A stretch of 44,492 bases of DNA from an uncultured bacterium (lineage in GTDB: Bacteria; Bacteroidota; Ignavibacteria; Kapaibacteriales; UBA2268), in the NCBI GenBank assembly GCA_937875295.1, contig CALLXS010000082.1, positions 1-44,492 of the forward strand, in the 5' to 3' direction. The position numbers and the translations under genes were made by a program. Of the stretch, positions 34,091 to 43,918 are shown piece by piece. The notes under the pieces are model-generated. The model did no database searches and was not told where the DNA came from. It was given only the letters and a program-made list of their open reading frames with translations. Positions within the stretch are counted from its first letter, which is position 1, and every line of letters begins with the position of its first letter.

Positions 34091-34333
34091 ATGGAAAATA
34101 ATAATTTAGAAACTCAAGTGCGAGAAGTCATAGAACGCGACATTAGACCTTTCATTGAAGCTGATGGCGGAATGATAGAATTACTTAATATTGAACCTGA
34201 TGGAACTGTTTACGTTGAACTTGCTGGCGCTTGCGCTGGATGCCCTGGTGCAGCTATGACTCTTAAAGGTGGAGTAGAGAGAATTCTTAAAGCTAAAATT
34301 AACGAAGTCAAAGAAGTTAAATTAGCTTATTAA
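34091..34333 (+). CDS. NifU C-terminal-domain protein (Nfu-type Fe-S carrier)
   Basis: 80-aa single-domain Nfu protein that binds a [4Fe-4S] cluster between two subunits through the CxxC motif and delivers it to apo-proteins. The sequence is nearly all conserved: VIERDIRPFIEADGGMIELL, ELAGACAGCPGAAMTLKGGVE with the CAGC pair at about 55-58, and the hydrophobic tail KEVKLAY. It has no A-type carrier or scaffold domain attached. It is a stand-alone gene between the K+ channel gene (100 bases) and a strong terminator. A TATTTTTG at 34033-34040 may be its -7 box. Confidence 0.95.
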   Translation: MENNNLETQVREVIERDIRPFIEADGGMIELLNIEPDGTVYVELAGACAGCPGAAMTLKGGVERILKAKINEVKEVKLAY

Positions 34334-34378
34334 AAAATATCAATTTGATTTAATAAAATCAAGTTACAATTTTTATAA

Positions 34379-34416
34379 AAATAGTACAATTAATATTTAA
34401 TTGTGCTATTTTTTTT
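34379..34416 (+). terminator. Strong intrinsic terminator after the Nfu gene
   Basis: A 15-bp stem pairs AAATAGTACAATTAA with TTAATTGTGCTATTT. It includes one G-U pair, has a 3-base loop (34394-34396) and is followed by a T-run to 34416. It lies 46 bases after the Nfu stop. Confidence 0.9.
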
Positions 34417-34529
34417 ATTTATTTAAAGTATTTCTTAGGAATAATAAAAATTTTCTTTGGTAAATAATATAAATTTAAGTAAATTTATATTTACAATTAT
34501 AACGCATTATAAACTATAAAGAAAAAAGA

Positions 34530-37500
34530 ATGAAAAAATTTATACTTTATATTTTAATAGTTTTGTCTTTCCCTTTATTAGAGATGAATGCAGAATATTG
34601 GCAAAAAATCGAAAATTTGCCAAGTGGGTACGATCAAAATTATTATTTAGATATATATTTCCTCCCTTCTAACCCAAATTACGGGTGGGCTTGTGGTTTT
34701 AATAGTAAAATTTTAAGAACTACTGATAGAGGTAAGACATGGCAAGGAGTAACTATTTCAAATTCAGCATTCCACTTAGAAAGTATTCATTTTCCTAATC
34801 AAAATGTAGGATATTGCTCCGGAGTACAAGGAATTTTCAAAAGTATCGATGGCGGTGCCAATTGGAGAGATATTTCAGATCCTAGAATGGGTAATTTATG
34901 GGGTTGCTATTTCTATAACGAAAATATTGGAATCGCAGTCGGTGAAGGTTGCTTAGATAATATCCAAAAATTCTGGCGAACTGAAGACGGAGGCAACACT
35001 TGGACTCTATCGACTACAAATGAAATTAACTCAGGAATGACTGACTTAATACTTTATAGCCCTAATGGATTAGGATATGCAGTAGGAAGTGGAAAATTAT
35101 ATGTAACTTACGACGGCGGAAGGAATTGGGAGAAATATCGAGACACTGAAGTCGATAATATAGACAACCGATGGCACGAAGAAATAACTCATTATGGAGG
35201 CTCTTTTTTGCTCCCACTTTCTGGAATAAATTATGGTGGTAGTTCCTGCCAAGGTGGTGGCTATGGTGGTGGTATGTATTTCACTACTGATAGCGGTTCT
35301 ACTTGGGCTAAAGCTCAAACTACTGTCCCTATGTATGGTACTTTTTTATTAGACGAACAAAGAGGTTGGGCTTGCGGTTATAGCGGATTAGTTTGCTATA
35401 CTGATGATGCTGGTCAAAATTGGCATATTAAAAATTGTGGCATTTTTGATAATGATTTAGATGATATTTGGTTCATTAACGAGAATGAAGCTTGGTTAGC
35501 AGGTCGCGGAATTTGGCGATTATCAAATGATGAATATGCTTTTGTACCAGATACTTTATATGTAAAAGGAGTGTGTTTCCCCGAAGAAAAAATTGATACA
35601 ATATATTTTTACAATCAATCATTTAATTCCTCAAGTGCTAAATTTTCAATCACCAATGATCCTGAAAATAGCTTCTCAATAGTATATCCACCAGATGATA
35701 ATTCTCTTATTTTGCCACCTTGCGGTATGATTAAAGTATTTGTCAAATTTAAACCTTCTACTCGCGGATATAAAAGTGCATATTTAATGGCTACTGTAAA
35801 TGATACTGTTAATATTTTCGCTAGACTTGAGGGATTTTCATCAAATTCAACAATTATACCTAATAAAACTCTTGTAGATTTCGATACTGTTTATGCAAAT
35901 TCATTTCATACTCAGTCAGTGCAATTTACTGCAACTTATCCGGGAGAATCTATTATTGCAGTGGAAACCGATACCTTAAATATATCTTTTACCACAGATT
36001 TTACCGGTAGAAAAGATGTTGGGCAAATCCCATATAATTTAAATTTTTATTTGCAAGCTAAAGATACTGGATATATAGAAAAAGAATTTACAATCAAAAT
36101 GCTCCCTTGTAATAAAGATACTATTATCAAAGTATGTGCATATGTGAAATCTTCAATAATTAATTCTCAAGACACAATAATTACTCTAAACTGTCCACCA
36201 TTAAGTAATAAATTTATTAGTATACCTATTTACAATTCTGGAAATGCTGATTTAAATATTGATAAAATAACAATTTCAAATAATTATACTACTTTCGTAG
36301 GTTTCACTTCCGGCAGAGATATGCCTACAAGCCTTAAAATAAATGAAAGAGATAGTATTTTGTTAGGACTTAATCTTAATCCACAATTAATTCAAGATAC
36401 TTTCTTTATTACAATTGAAAATAATGATTCGACAAGATATTATAATTATACTCCAGTCCCATTATTAGCAGATGGCAAAACAGTTAAACCAAAAAATCCT
36501 TACGATGTAAGAGTAATTACTCGCAATTGGTATTCACTTATTAAAATGCAAGCTAAAGATACAAGTAATTTTAAAGTTTGTTTTGGAGATTCCATAATAA
36601 CAAGTTTTATTGTTCAAAATTTATCTTTCAGCGGTGGCAATTATATTTACTCTTTTGATACAGTAAATTGTAATTTCAAAACAGTATATAGAATTGATAA
36701 AGATTTTCCAATTAATTCCGGAGAAGTACTTACATATACTCTATATATCTATCCAAAACATCCCGGTGAATTCTCGCTCAAGCTGAAATTTAAATCAGCA
36801 TATTGCGATGATGTAGATTCTCTATCTTATAATGGTGTAGCTGAAGATATTAAAATCACAAGCAATCCAACGCAAATTAATATCACGAAAAAGACTAAAA
36901 ATACTGATTCGCTATATATTACTCTAGATTCTCGTGGATTTGGAATGCTAACTTTGGATTCTATTGGAACCACAAGTACCAATAATGATATTAATTTTGA
37001 TTATTCTTCGACACCAAAAATAAACTTTATTGATTCTACTTCATATTTATTTGAATTAATAATCAATACAAAAACAGATGGCACTTTTAATGATACTTTG
37101 GTATTTTATTTCTCAGGATTATGTCCCAAAACATATAAAATACCAGTTTATGTTAAAAGCTCAAGCAATGAATTATCAATAACCAATACAGAGTTTGAAA
37201 GTATATTTTGCGAAATAACTTCAAAAACTTCAAATATTAAAGTCGTGAATTATGCTAGCGAAGATTTTATGATAGGTAATATTAGTATTGATAATCCTGC
37301 ATTTAAACTTGGAGACATTAACTTCCCTATACTTGTCCCAAGCAATGGATTTATTGATTTTACTCTTACTTTTACGCCAATTGATACAGGATATTCTTAT
37401 GTAACAGTTAAAATCTATGGTATAAATGGAGATTTAGAATTATCAGAAATAAAATATTATGGTTTTTATGGGCTAACAAATGTTTCGCTATCAAAATATT

Positions 37501-38798
37501 TATTAGATTTAGACAGTATAGAATATTGCGACCCAATTATTTATGACACTATTACAGTCTATAATGATGGCAATATCGATAGTGATATTCAAATAATAAA
37601 TAACGCTGCTGGTATTAGTTTAAGTACTGATGTGCTTAACGTACCTGCTTTCAGTTATAAAGAAGTTATAATCGCAATAAATCCAGCTGAAATTGATAAA
37701 ATTGGAGAATCTGATTTTATTATTAATTTCATTGATTTGACCTGCGATTCGACGTATGAATATAAAATTAATTTATTTAAAATACATAAAGAAATCGCCA
37801 TTTCTCCTACCGTAATTAATTTCAAAGATATTTGGGCAAATATTCCAAATACTGACGTAGCCAAAGTAGAGAATAAATCAAATGTCCCAATTGTAATAAA
37901 ATCTGTCTCATTAATAGGAAATGGAAGTCAATTTATTACTTTTACTGGAATATCACCAAATGATATATTAAATATCGATGAAATTAGAAATATATATTTT
38001 ACTTTAAATGCACCTGAATTTGCTCAAATAGATGCAAATTTTGAAATTACATATTATTCTAATTGTGATAATTTAAATAATATTAAATTAAATGGAAATA
38101 TTGCTGAAGAAGTATATAATGTTAAAATTTATTCTGAGGAATATAGACAAAGACCAAACGACAATTTCGATATAAATATTAAAATCGATGGTGGAATTTC
38201 TAAATCAATTCCAATTGATAGTATTAATTTTATTCTAAATTACAATAGAAAATTATCTTCTCCTCAATTAATTACATATAATGGAAAAATAATTAATTAT
38301 ATAGAAAATCATAACGATATTATTTTCACTCTCTCAAATCAAGATGCACATGATTTTCTTACTTTGACTAATCAAACAATTAAAATCAATTCCATAGCTA
38401 TGATAAGTATCCCAGATACTACTACATTGGACATAACTAGAACAAAAATATTTGCAAAAGATAAAAAAATTAACATAGATTATGACAATGGATTTTTGAC
38501 AATTTATGACTATTGCATTCCTATTGGTAAATTTAGTGAATATGAAGTTTTAAATGCTACTGCAAAAATTGACCAAGTTAATGATAAAATTATAATTAAT
38601 TATTCAAGCTCAAATAATATTAATTTGCAATACCAATTAATTGACAATTTAGGTAGAATCATCGTAAGTGAATATTTACCACCTTCAATTAGCGGGAGCA
38701 AAACTATAGAAAATAATATTACAAATGGTATATACTTTGTAATAGTTAAATATAATAATCAAATTATAAATCAGAAATTAGTCATGTCTATAAAATAA
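34530..38798 (+). CDS. Giant secreted Asp-box / Ig-like repeat protein with T9SS-like sorting domain
   Basis: 1422 aa with a signal peptide (1-21). Residues about 22-340 form a beta-propeller-like region with six sialidase-type Asp boxes: TDRGKTW (65-71), IDGGANW (106-112), EDGGNTW (152-158), YDGGRNW (194-200), TDSGSTW (253-259) and DDAGQNW (292-298). This places it with YCF48/BNR-type propellers. Residues about 340-1200 are repeats of roughly 100 residues with ASH/Ig-like character, each with a 'F.P...G' style strand. The tail (about 1340-1422), with LIDNLGRIIVSEY, NGIYFVIVKYNN and a short basic end, resembles a T9SS sorting domain. Probably a large surface protein used in adhesion or binding. 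It is followed after 19 bases by the M1 peptidase gene. Confidence 0.85.
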   Translation: MKKFILYILIVLSFPLLEMNAEYWQKIENLPSGYDQNYYLDIYFLPSNPNYGWACGFNSKILRTTDRGKTWQGVTISNSAFHLESIHFPNQNVGYCSGVQGIFKSIDGGANWRDISDPRMGNLWGCYFYNENIGIAVGEGCLDNIQKFWRTEDGGNTWTLSTTNEINSGMTDLILYSPNGLGYAVGSGKLYVTYDGGRNWEKYRDTEVDNIDNRWHEEITHYGGSFLLPLSGINYGGSSCQGGGYGGGMYFTTDSGSTWAKAQTTVPMYGTFLLDEQRGWACGYSGLVCYTDDAGQNWHIKNCGIFDNDLDDIWFINENEAWLAGRGIWRLSNDEYAFVPDTLYVKGVCFPEEKIDTIYFYNQSFNSSSAKFSITNDPENSFSIVYPPDDNSLILPPCGMIKVFVKFKPSTRGYKSAYLMATVNDTVNIFARLEGFSSNSTIIPNKTLVDFDTVYANSFHTQSVQFTATYPGESIIAVETDTLNISFTTDFTGRKDVGQIPYNLNFYLQAKDTGYIEKEFTIKMLPCNKDTIIKVCAYVKSSIINSQDTIITLNCPPLSNKFISIPIYNSGNADLNIDKITISNNYTTFVGFTSGRDMPTSLKINERDSILLGLNLNPQLIQDTFFITIENNDSTRYYNYTPVPLLADGKTVKPKNPYDVRVITRNWYSLIKMQAKDTSNFKVCFGDSIITSFIVQNLSFSGGNYIYSFDTVNCNFKTVYRIDKDFPINSGEVLTYTLYIYPKHPGEFSLKLKFKSAYCDDVDSLSYNGVAEDIKITSNPTQINITKKTKNTDSLYITLDSRGFGMLTLDSIGTTSTNNDINFDYSSTPKINFIDSTSYLFELIINTKTDGTFNDTLVFYFSGLCPKTYKIPVYVKSSSNELSITNTEFESIFCEITSKTSNIKVVNYASEDFMIGNISIDNPAFKLGDINFPILVPSNGFIDFTLTFTPIDTGYSYVTVKIYGINGDLELSEIKYYGFYGLTNVSLSKYLLDLDSIEYCDPIIYDTITVYNDGNIDSDIQIINNAAGISLSTDVLNVPAFSYKEVIIAINPAEIDKIGESDFIINFIDLTCDSTYEYKINLFKIHKEIAISPTVINFKDIWANIPNTDVAKVENKSNVPIVIKSVSLIGNGSQFITFTGISPNDILNIDEIRNIYFTLNAPEFAQIDANFEITYYSNCDNLNNIKLNGNIAEEVYNVKIYSEEYRQRPNDNFDINIKIDGGISKSIPIDSINFILNYNRKLSSPQLITYNGKIINYIENHNDIIFTLSNQDAHDFLTLTNQTIKINSIAMISIPDTTTLDITRTKIFAKDKKINIDYDNGFLTIYDYCIPIGKFSEYEVLNATAKIDQVNDKIIINYSSSNNINLQYQLIDNLGRIIVSEYLPPSISGSKTIENNITNGIYFVIVKYNNQIINQKLVMSIK

Positions 38799-38817
38799 AA
38801 AATATAAGGAACTACAA

Positions 38818-40767
38818 ATGAAAAATATTTTCAAATTCTTGATAATATTTCTATTCTTTGCATTAGATACAAATGCAAATGAAATCTCAACTGCAATGTA
38901 TACTAACATTCAACCATGGGATATACAAAAGTACTATATCGACTTTGATTGCGGAATTATGAATGATACTATGCCATATATAAACGGTAAATGCTTTATT
39001 GATGTAAAGCAAGATACAATTTCCCCGGGAAATAAATTCTTTTTTAGATTAGAACATTTACAAATCAATAAATTACAATTAAATGGTAAAGACATAAATT
39101 ATTTAAAGAAGACAGATGTATTCGGTACTAATTATTTCGAAATTGACTTAGCAAAAGCAAATGAGCGATATTTCACTGTTTACGTAGAATATAGCGGAAA
39201 CCCCAAAATTGAATCTGGGCAAATGCCTTGGGGAGGTGTACAAGTCAAAGATACAATTATATATAATTTAGGTGTAGGATTCTATAATAAAAATGTATAT
39301 ATGGGTAGCTTTTGGTTTCCTTGCTACGACCATCCTTCTGATAAAGCAAAATATGAAATTAAAATTCGCTCTAATAAAGTTGTAGCTGCAAGCGGACTAT
39401 TAAAAAGTATAGTTCCAATTACAAATGAAGGAAAAACTACTATTGATACGGTCAAAGAATATACATTCGAAGGCAATTTCCCAGCTGCTACTTATATGCT
39501 TGGATTTGCAGTAGCCGATTTTGAAAAACTTACCTTTGAAGACACAAAAGTCCCTACAGAAATATATTACACAAAAGCAAATGAAGCATCTACTAAAGTT
39601 GGTTTTAAATTATTACCTAAAATGGTTGAATGCTTCTCAAATTATTATGGCGATTATCCTTTTGAAAGAGTAGGTTATGTAGTTACTCCTACTGGGTCAA
39701 TGGAGCATCAAACAATGATAGCCTTAGCAAAAGCTGCGATTAGCCAATATGATACAGTTTCATATATAGTTGCCCATGAATTAGCTCATAGCTGGTTCGG
39801 TGGCTCTATTACTACATTAGATTTTCGCGATGTGTGGATTAAGGAAGCCTTTGCAACATTTAGCGAAGCACTTTGGGTAGAATATTTATTTTCTAATGAT
39901 CCTATAAAGTCAAAAGACGCTTATCAACAAAAATTAAAAATCAATTTAAGTATGATAAAGGGGTCTTCTCTTACGAATAAAAATGCTCCTGTATATAACT
40001 ATGATAGAGATTCTAATACTAATTATCCTCGTATTATTTATGATAAGGGAGCTATGATAATACATCAAATTCGACAAGAGCTTGGCGATGAATTATTTTT
40101 CAAAGCAATAAAGGAATTGAATACTCAATATAAATATTCAAATATTACTACGGATCAATTTAAAAAGTTTTTGGAAAATTATACTAATATTAATTTAGAA
40201 ACATTCTTTAATGAATGGGTCTATGGTAGATGCTATCCAAATTTAGAATTAAAAGTCGATAAACAATTATATCCAGATTTAAAATATTGTAAAATCTCAT
40301 TTTCTGCAAATCAAATACAAAAAGAACCATGTTCAAAATTTACAAAATTTTTCATCGATGCTTCTCTTTATGGAGAAAATAGAGAAGAACTTAAAAATCT
40401 AACAATTCAATTTAACTATCCAGAAGAAATTGTTACAATCGACTCTTTACCAAATTATAAAAATATATATTTCAATTTAGGCAGAGCATCAGTTTCACTT
40501 TATAATATTGCTAAAGTTATCGAAAGTACTTCAAGTGTTGAAAATACTATCATTGCAGAGGATTCATATTCAATATATCCTGAAATTGCAATTGATAAAA
40601 TTAATATTAATGGCGATCCGATTGAATCTCAAATAAATATTTTTAATTCATTAGGACAAAAAGTACTTTCTGCAGAATTTAGTAATCAAATTAATATTTT
40701 TACTTTTGCACCAGGATATTATGTGTTGCAAATTAAAAATCACTATTTTAAGTTTATAAAAATATAG
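38818..40767 (+). CDS. M1-family metallo-aminopeptidase with T9SS-like C-terminus
   Basis: 649 aa with a signal peptide (1-20). Zinc site HExxH-x18-E is complete: His320, Glu321, His324 and Glu343 (VAHELAHSWFGG...WIKEAFATF). The substrate-binding GxMEN motif appears as GSMEH at 293-297. A Tyr in IYDKGAMIIHQIR is the likely transition-state stabiliser. The last ~80 residues (SIYPEIAIDKINI, IFNSLGQKV, GYYVLQIKN) look like a T9SS sorting domain, so the enzyme should act on or beyond the outer membrane. AAGGAACTACAA precedes the ATG. It lies 19 bases after the Asp-box protein and 27 before the VanZ-like gene, consistent with one transcript. Confidence 0.93.
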   Translation: MKNIFKFLIIFLFFALDTNANEISTAMYTNIQPWDIQKYYIDFDCGIMNDTMPYINGKCFIDVKQDTISPGNKFFFRLEHLQINKLQLNGKDINYLKKTDVFGTNYFEIDLAKANERYFTVYVEYSGNPKIESGQMPWGGVQVKDTIIYNLGVGFYNKNVYMGSFWFPCYDHPSDKAKYEIKIRSNKVVAASGLLKSIVPITNEGKTTIDTVKEYTFEGNFPAATYMLGFAVADFEKLTFEDTKVPTEIYYTKANEASTKVGFKLLPKMVECFSNYYGDYPFERVGYVVTPTGSMEHQTMIALAKAAISQYDTVSYIVAHELAHSWFGGSITTLDFRDVWIKEAFATFSEALWVEYLFSNDPIKSKDAYQQKLKINLSMIKGSSLTNKNAPVYNYDRDSNTNYPRIIYDKGAMIIHQIRQELGDELFFKAIKELNTQYKYSNITTDQFKKFLENYTNINLETFFNEWVYGRCYPNLELKVDKQLYPDLKYCKISFSANQIQKEPCSKFTKFFIDASLYGENREELKNLTIQFNYPEEIVTIDSLPNYKNIYFNLGRASVSLYNIAKVIESTSSVENTIIAEDSYSIYPEIAIDKININGDPIESQINIFNSLGQKVLSAEFSNQINIFTFAPGYYVLQIKNHYFKFIKI

Positions 40768-40794
40768 TAAAATAGAGATTCATCAAAAGAAAGA

Positions 40795-41193
40795 ATGAAA
40801 TTATCAAAAAAAACATTGTACATTTTACCAGTTCTGACGGCATTAGGTATTTTCCTAATGTCGTCATTAAATTTTAATAATTCAATTGATTTGCAAATCT
40901 CATTCTTTGATAAAATAGCTCATATAATTATATATTTTCTGCTTACAGGTACTATTTTGCTTGCATTTATTCCAAATTTACATAACAAAACTACATTTTT
41001 CATAATTTCAATTACTTTTATTATAGCCTCAATTTATGCATTAAGCGATGAAATACATCAATATTTCGTTCCCTATCGTAATTTTGATCTAAATGACTGG
41101 TTAGCTGATATTATTGGAATAATTATTTCTCTGTTATTATATAATTTTTGGAGTTTTGTAGCGAAACAAATAATTAATAAATTCGAACTTTAA
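40795..41193 (+). CDS. VanZ-like membrane protein
   Basis: 132 aa with four hydrophobic segments. It carries the VanZ-family signature: FDKIAHIIIYFLL, and SDEIHQYFVPYRNFDLNDWLADIIG with the conserved Asp/Glu/His and Asp-x2-Ala-Asp. Some VanZ relatives confer teicoplanin resistance in enterococci, but in most bacteria their function is unknown, so no resistance role is claimed. AAAAGAAAGA precedes the ATG. Gaps of 27 and 23 bases link it to the M1 peptidase and tgt genes. Confidence 0.88.
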   Translation: MKLSKKTLYILPVLTALGIFLMSSLNFNNSIDLQISFFDKIAHIIIYFLLTGTILLAFIPNLHNKTTFFIISITFIIASIYALSDEIHQYFVPYRNFDLNDWLADIIGIIISLLLYNFWSFVAKQIINKFEL

Positions 41194-41216
41194 ATAAAAA
41201 TATAACTCTATTATCT

Positions 41217-42356
41217 ATGAACAATAACTTTTTCACTTTAATACATACTAATAATAATTCAAATGCAAGAGCTGGGATAATTAAAACTGCTCATAGCGAA
41301 ATTCCAACCCCAATTTTTATGCCTGTAGGTACTCAAGGTACCGTCAAAGCAGTATATCCTAAAACTTTAGAAAATCTCGACACTCGTATTATCTTAGGCA
41401 ATACTTATCATCTATACCTACGCCCTGGCACTGAAATTATAAATAACTTCGGAGGATTGCATAAATTTATGAATTGGAAGGGTAGTATTCTCACTGATAG
41501 TGGCGGATATCAAGTCTTCTCACTCAAAGATTTGAGGAAACTCACAGAAGAAGGTGCTCACTTCGCTTCATATTTAGATGGATCTAAACATTTATTTTCT
41601 CCTGAAAAAGTAGTTGAAATTCAACGATTTTTAGGCTCAGATATTATGATGGTTCTCGACGAATGCACTGAATATCCTTGCGAATTTGCTCCAGCAGAAA
41701 AATCAATGCAATTATCAGAAAAGTGGGCTATACGTAGCAGAAAAGCATTTTTAGAGAGTGAGTCTTTATATTCTTTCCCACAGTTTCAATTCGGAATTGG
41801 TCAAGGCTCAATGTATCCTTCATTAAGAAAAAAATATGCTAAAATATTAATAGATATTGGTTTCGAAGGATATGCTATTGGAGGTCTTTCGGTCGGAGAG
41901 CCAGCAGAATTAATGTACGAAATTGTTGAAGAAACTAATGCCGTACTTCCTGTATTACAACCACGTTATCTAATGGGAGTAGGTACTCCTGAGAATATTT
42001 TAGAGTCAATTGATAGAGGTATTGATATGTTTGATTGCGTAATGCCGACTAGGAATGCAAGGAATGGTCAATTATTTACTACTCGAGGAAAAATTAACAT
42101 AAGAAATTCGAAATATAAAAATTCAAACGAACCAATTGACGATAATATTGATTCCTATGCAAGTAAAAATTTCTCTCTTGGTTATTTAAGACATCTTAAT
42201 ATTTCTGACGAAATTATGGGATTGATGCTGGCGAGCGAACATAATATTGCATTTTATCTCTGGCTTGTCCGCACAGCAAGAGAGAAAATCCTTAAAAATG
42301 AGTTTTCAGCTTGGAAAAAAGAATTCTTAGAAAAATATACTCAAGGTGATAATTAA
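41217..42356 (+). CDS. tgt: tRNA-guanine transglycosylase with altered zinc site
   Basis: Tgt exchanges guanine-34 for preQ1 in Asp/Asn/His/Tyr tRNAs, leading to queuosine. 379 aa. Visible: MPVGTQGTVKAV, ILGNTYHLYLRPG, the base Asp94 in TDSGGYQVF, YAIGGLSVGEP, MGVGTPENI, and the nucleophile Asp273 in MFDCVMPTRNARNG. The C-terminal zinc motif (CxCxxC...H in most bacteria) reads IDSYAS in NIDSYASKN: the three Cys are Ile311, Ser313 and Ser316, and only His342 remains. I recall similar losses in other Bacteroidota Tgts but cannot confirm this here. It is the last gene of the rightward run starting at the Asp-box protein. Confidence 0.95.
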   Translation: MNNNFFTLIHTNNNSNARAGIIKTAHSEIPTPIFMPVGTQGTVKAVYPKTLENLDTRIILGNTYHLYLRPGTEIINNFGGLHKFMNWKGSILTDSGGYQVFSLKDLRKLTEEGAHFASYLDGSKHLFSPEKVVEIQRFLGSDIMMVLDECTEYPCEFAPAEKSMQLSEKWAIRSRKAFLESESLYSFPQFQFGIGQGSMYPSLRKKYAKILIDIGFEGYAIGGLSVGEPAELMYEIVEETNAVLPVLQPRYLMGVGTPENILESIDRGIDMFDCVMPTRNARNGQLFTTRGKINIRNSKYKNSNEPIDDNIDSYASKNFSLGYLRHLNISDEIMGLMLASEHNIAFYLWLVRTAREKILKNEFSAWKKEFLEKYTQGDN

Positions 42357-42511
42357 AAACTTTATCAATATTAATACGTTTACTAAGTAAAATAAAATCA
42401 AATAAATATAGAAATTAATCGTTTAAAATGGTGATAACTTGTTAAAACTTATGAAGGTAAAAATATAGCATAAAAAATTACAATTTAAGTAAAATTAATT
42501 AGTATAGAATT

Positions 42512-43888
42512 TTGAATAATATTTTAAAAAAAATTATTCCATTTTGCTTTTTAAGTTGTATTGCTCTATTTAAATCTTATGCACAAGATATTGAAATTGA
42601 GTACTCTATAACGTTTACTCAACCGGAAGTAAATATTTCTAATCGCTATATTTATAGGAGTCTAAAAGATGCCTTACGCTTTGCCGATAATTTAAATATT
42701 TTAGTAATTAGAAATAAAAACATCGGTCAACTATCATCAGACATTAAATTTTTTAAGAATCTTGAGTTTTTAGATCTTTCTGGGAATCAATTATCAGATT
42801 TGCCAAATGAAATTTATCAATTAACTAAGCTAAAATATTTAATTTTATCGAATAACAATTTTACTACAATTCCCAAAGAATTATTGAATTTAAAATCACT
42901 TAAATACCTTAATTTAAGTGATAATAAAATAAATAATATTCCATCAAATATAAATAATATAAAAAATCTTGAAAATTTAGTTCTTTCTTCAAATAATCTA
43001 AATTCATTACATACAAATATTTCAAAGTTATATAATTTAAAAGAAATATCTTTAGACAATAATAAATTATCCAGCTTCCCTAATGAATTCTTATATCTAA
43101 AGAAATTACGACATTTGAATTTATCAAATAATCGAATTTCAATTATTCCTAACAAAATTAATAATTTATATCAACTGCAAGAATTAGATTTATCAAATAA
43201 TAAAATCAATACTATCCCCAATAGTTTCTCTAATCTAAAAAATCTACAAAAGCTTGATCTTAAAAATAATAATCTTAAAAGTCTCCCTCAAAATTTCGGT
43301 AACTTACAATCTCTTGAGTATTTAAATATTGGTAATAATAATATAAAGCAACTCCCAAACACTTTTTCTAAATTAAAAAAATTGGAAAATATTATAATTA
43401 CTTCTAATGGATTAGCAAAAATTCCGCAGGAAATAATTAATTTAAATAGAATTAATGCCCTTGATTTTGGTTTTAATAATTTAAGCTGGTTACCTTCTGA
43501 TTTTTCAAAATTAAAAAATCTAAAATTGCTTTCTCTAAGGAATAATAATTTTAGTCAATTTCCAATTATTTTATTAGAACTTGACAATTTGCAAGGATTA
43601 GATTTAGTTAAAAATCATATAACAGATATTCCATATGAATTAGACCAGTTATCAAAGCTACAAAAGTTAAAATTAGATAATAATTTTATTTCTGAGCTTC
43701 CGACATGTATAGGCAGATTGCAAAATTTGAGTTTTATTTCACTTAATTATAACAGACTTAAGACATTACCTAATCAAATGAAATTTATGAAGCGACTTAA
43801 GCTAATTAATGTACGAAAGAATTTCTTTCCACCTGAAGAAATGCAAAGAATCAAGCAAATGATTCCTTCTGTGATAATTAATTTTTAG
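42512..43888 (+). CDS. Secreted leucine-rich-repeat protein
   Basis: 458 aa. The start is TTG at 42512: an in-frame TAG lies just upstream (42500-42502) and no ATG precedes the signal peptide (NNILKKIIPFCFLSCIALFKSYAQ). After a 35-residue leader, residues 61-451 consist of 17 consecutive 23-residue LRR units (LxxLxLxxNxLxxLPxxIxxLxx), all of exactly 23 residues but the last, which is shorter. There is no T9SS-like domain or membrane anchor after them, so it is likely periplasmic or released. LRR proteins usually bind other proteins, but no partner is evident. It lies 155 bases after tgt and converges on a coiled-coil gene 30 bases away with no obvious terminator between. Confidence 0.88.
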   Translation: MNNILKKIIPFCFLSCIALFKSYAQDIEIEYSITFTQPEVNISNRYIYRSLKDALRFADNLNILVIRNKNIGQLSSDIKFFKNLEFLDLSGNQLSDLPNEIYQLTKLKYLILSNNNFTTIPKELLNLKSLKYLNLSDNKINNIPSNINNIKNLENLVLSSNNLNSLHTNISKLYNLKEISLDNNKLSSFPNEFLYLKKLRHLNLSNNRISIIPNKINNLYQLQELDLSNNKINTIPNSFSNLKNLQKLDLKNNNLKSLPQNFGNLQSLEYLNIGNNNIKQLPNTFSKLKKLENIIITSNGLAKIPQEIINLNRINALDFGFNNLSWLPSDFSKLKNLKLLSLRNNNFSQFPIILLELDNLQGLDLVKNHITDIPYELDQLSKLQKLKLDNNFISELPTCIGRLQNLSFISLNYNRLKTLPNQMKFMKRLKLINVRKNFFPPEEMQRIKQMIPSVIINF

Positions 43889-43918
43889 GTTAATTTCTTG
43901 GATTTGATGTGGGCTAAA

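Noticed and set aside
34334..34378. TTGATTT-AATA-AAATCAA hairpin just before the Nfu terminator as an attenuator.
   Set aside because: It is a short, purely AT-rich 7-bp stem after the stop codon with no alternative pairing to the terminator stem.
39694..39708. M1 aminopeptidase motif GSMEH instead of GAMEN.
   Set aside because: GxMEH variants are, as far as I recall, common in bacterial M1 enzymes of this kind, and the zinc ligands are all present.
42692..43870. Periodic 69-base DNA pattern that could be mistaken for a CRISPR or satellite array.
   Set aside because: The period equals 23 codons of the LRR protein, the copies diverge at third positions, and there are no identical repeat units.
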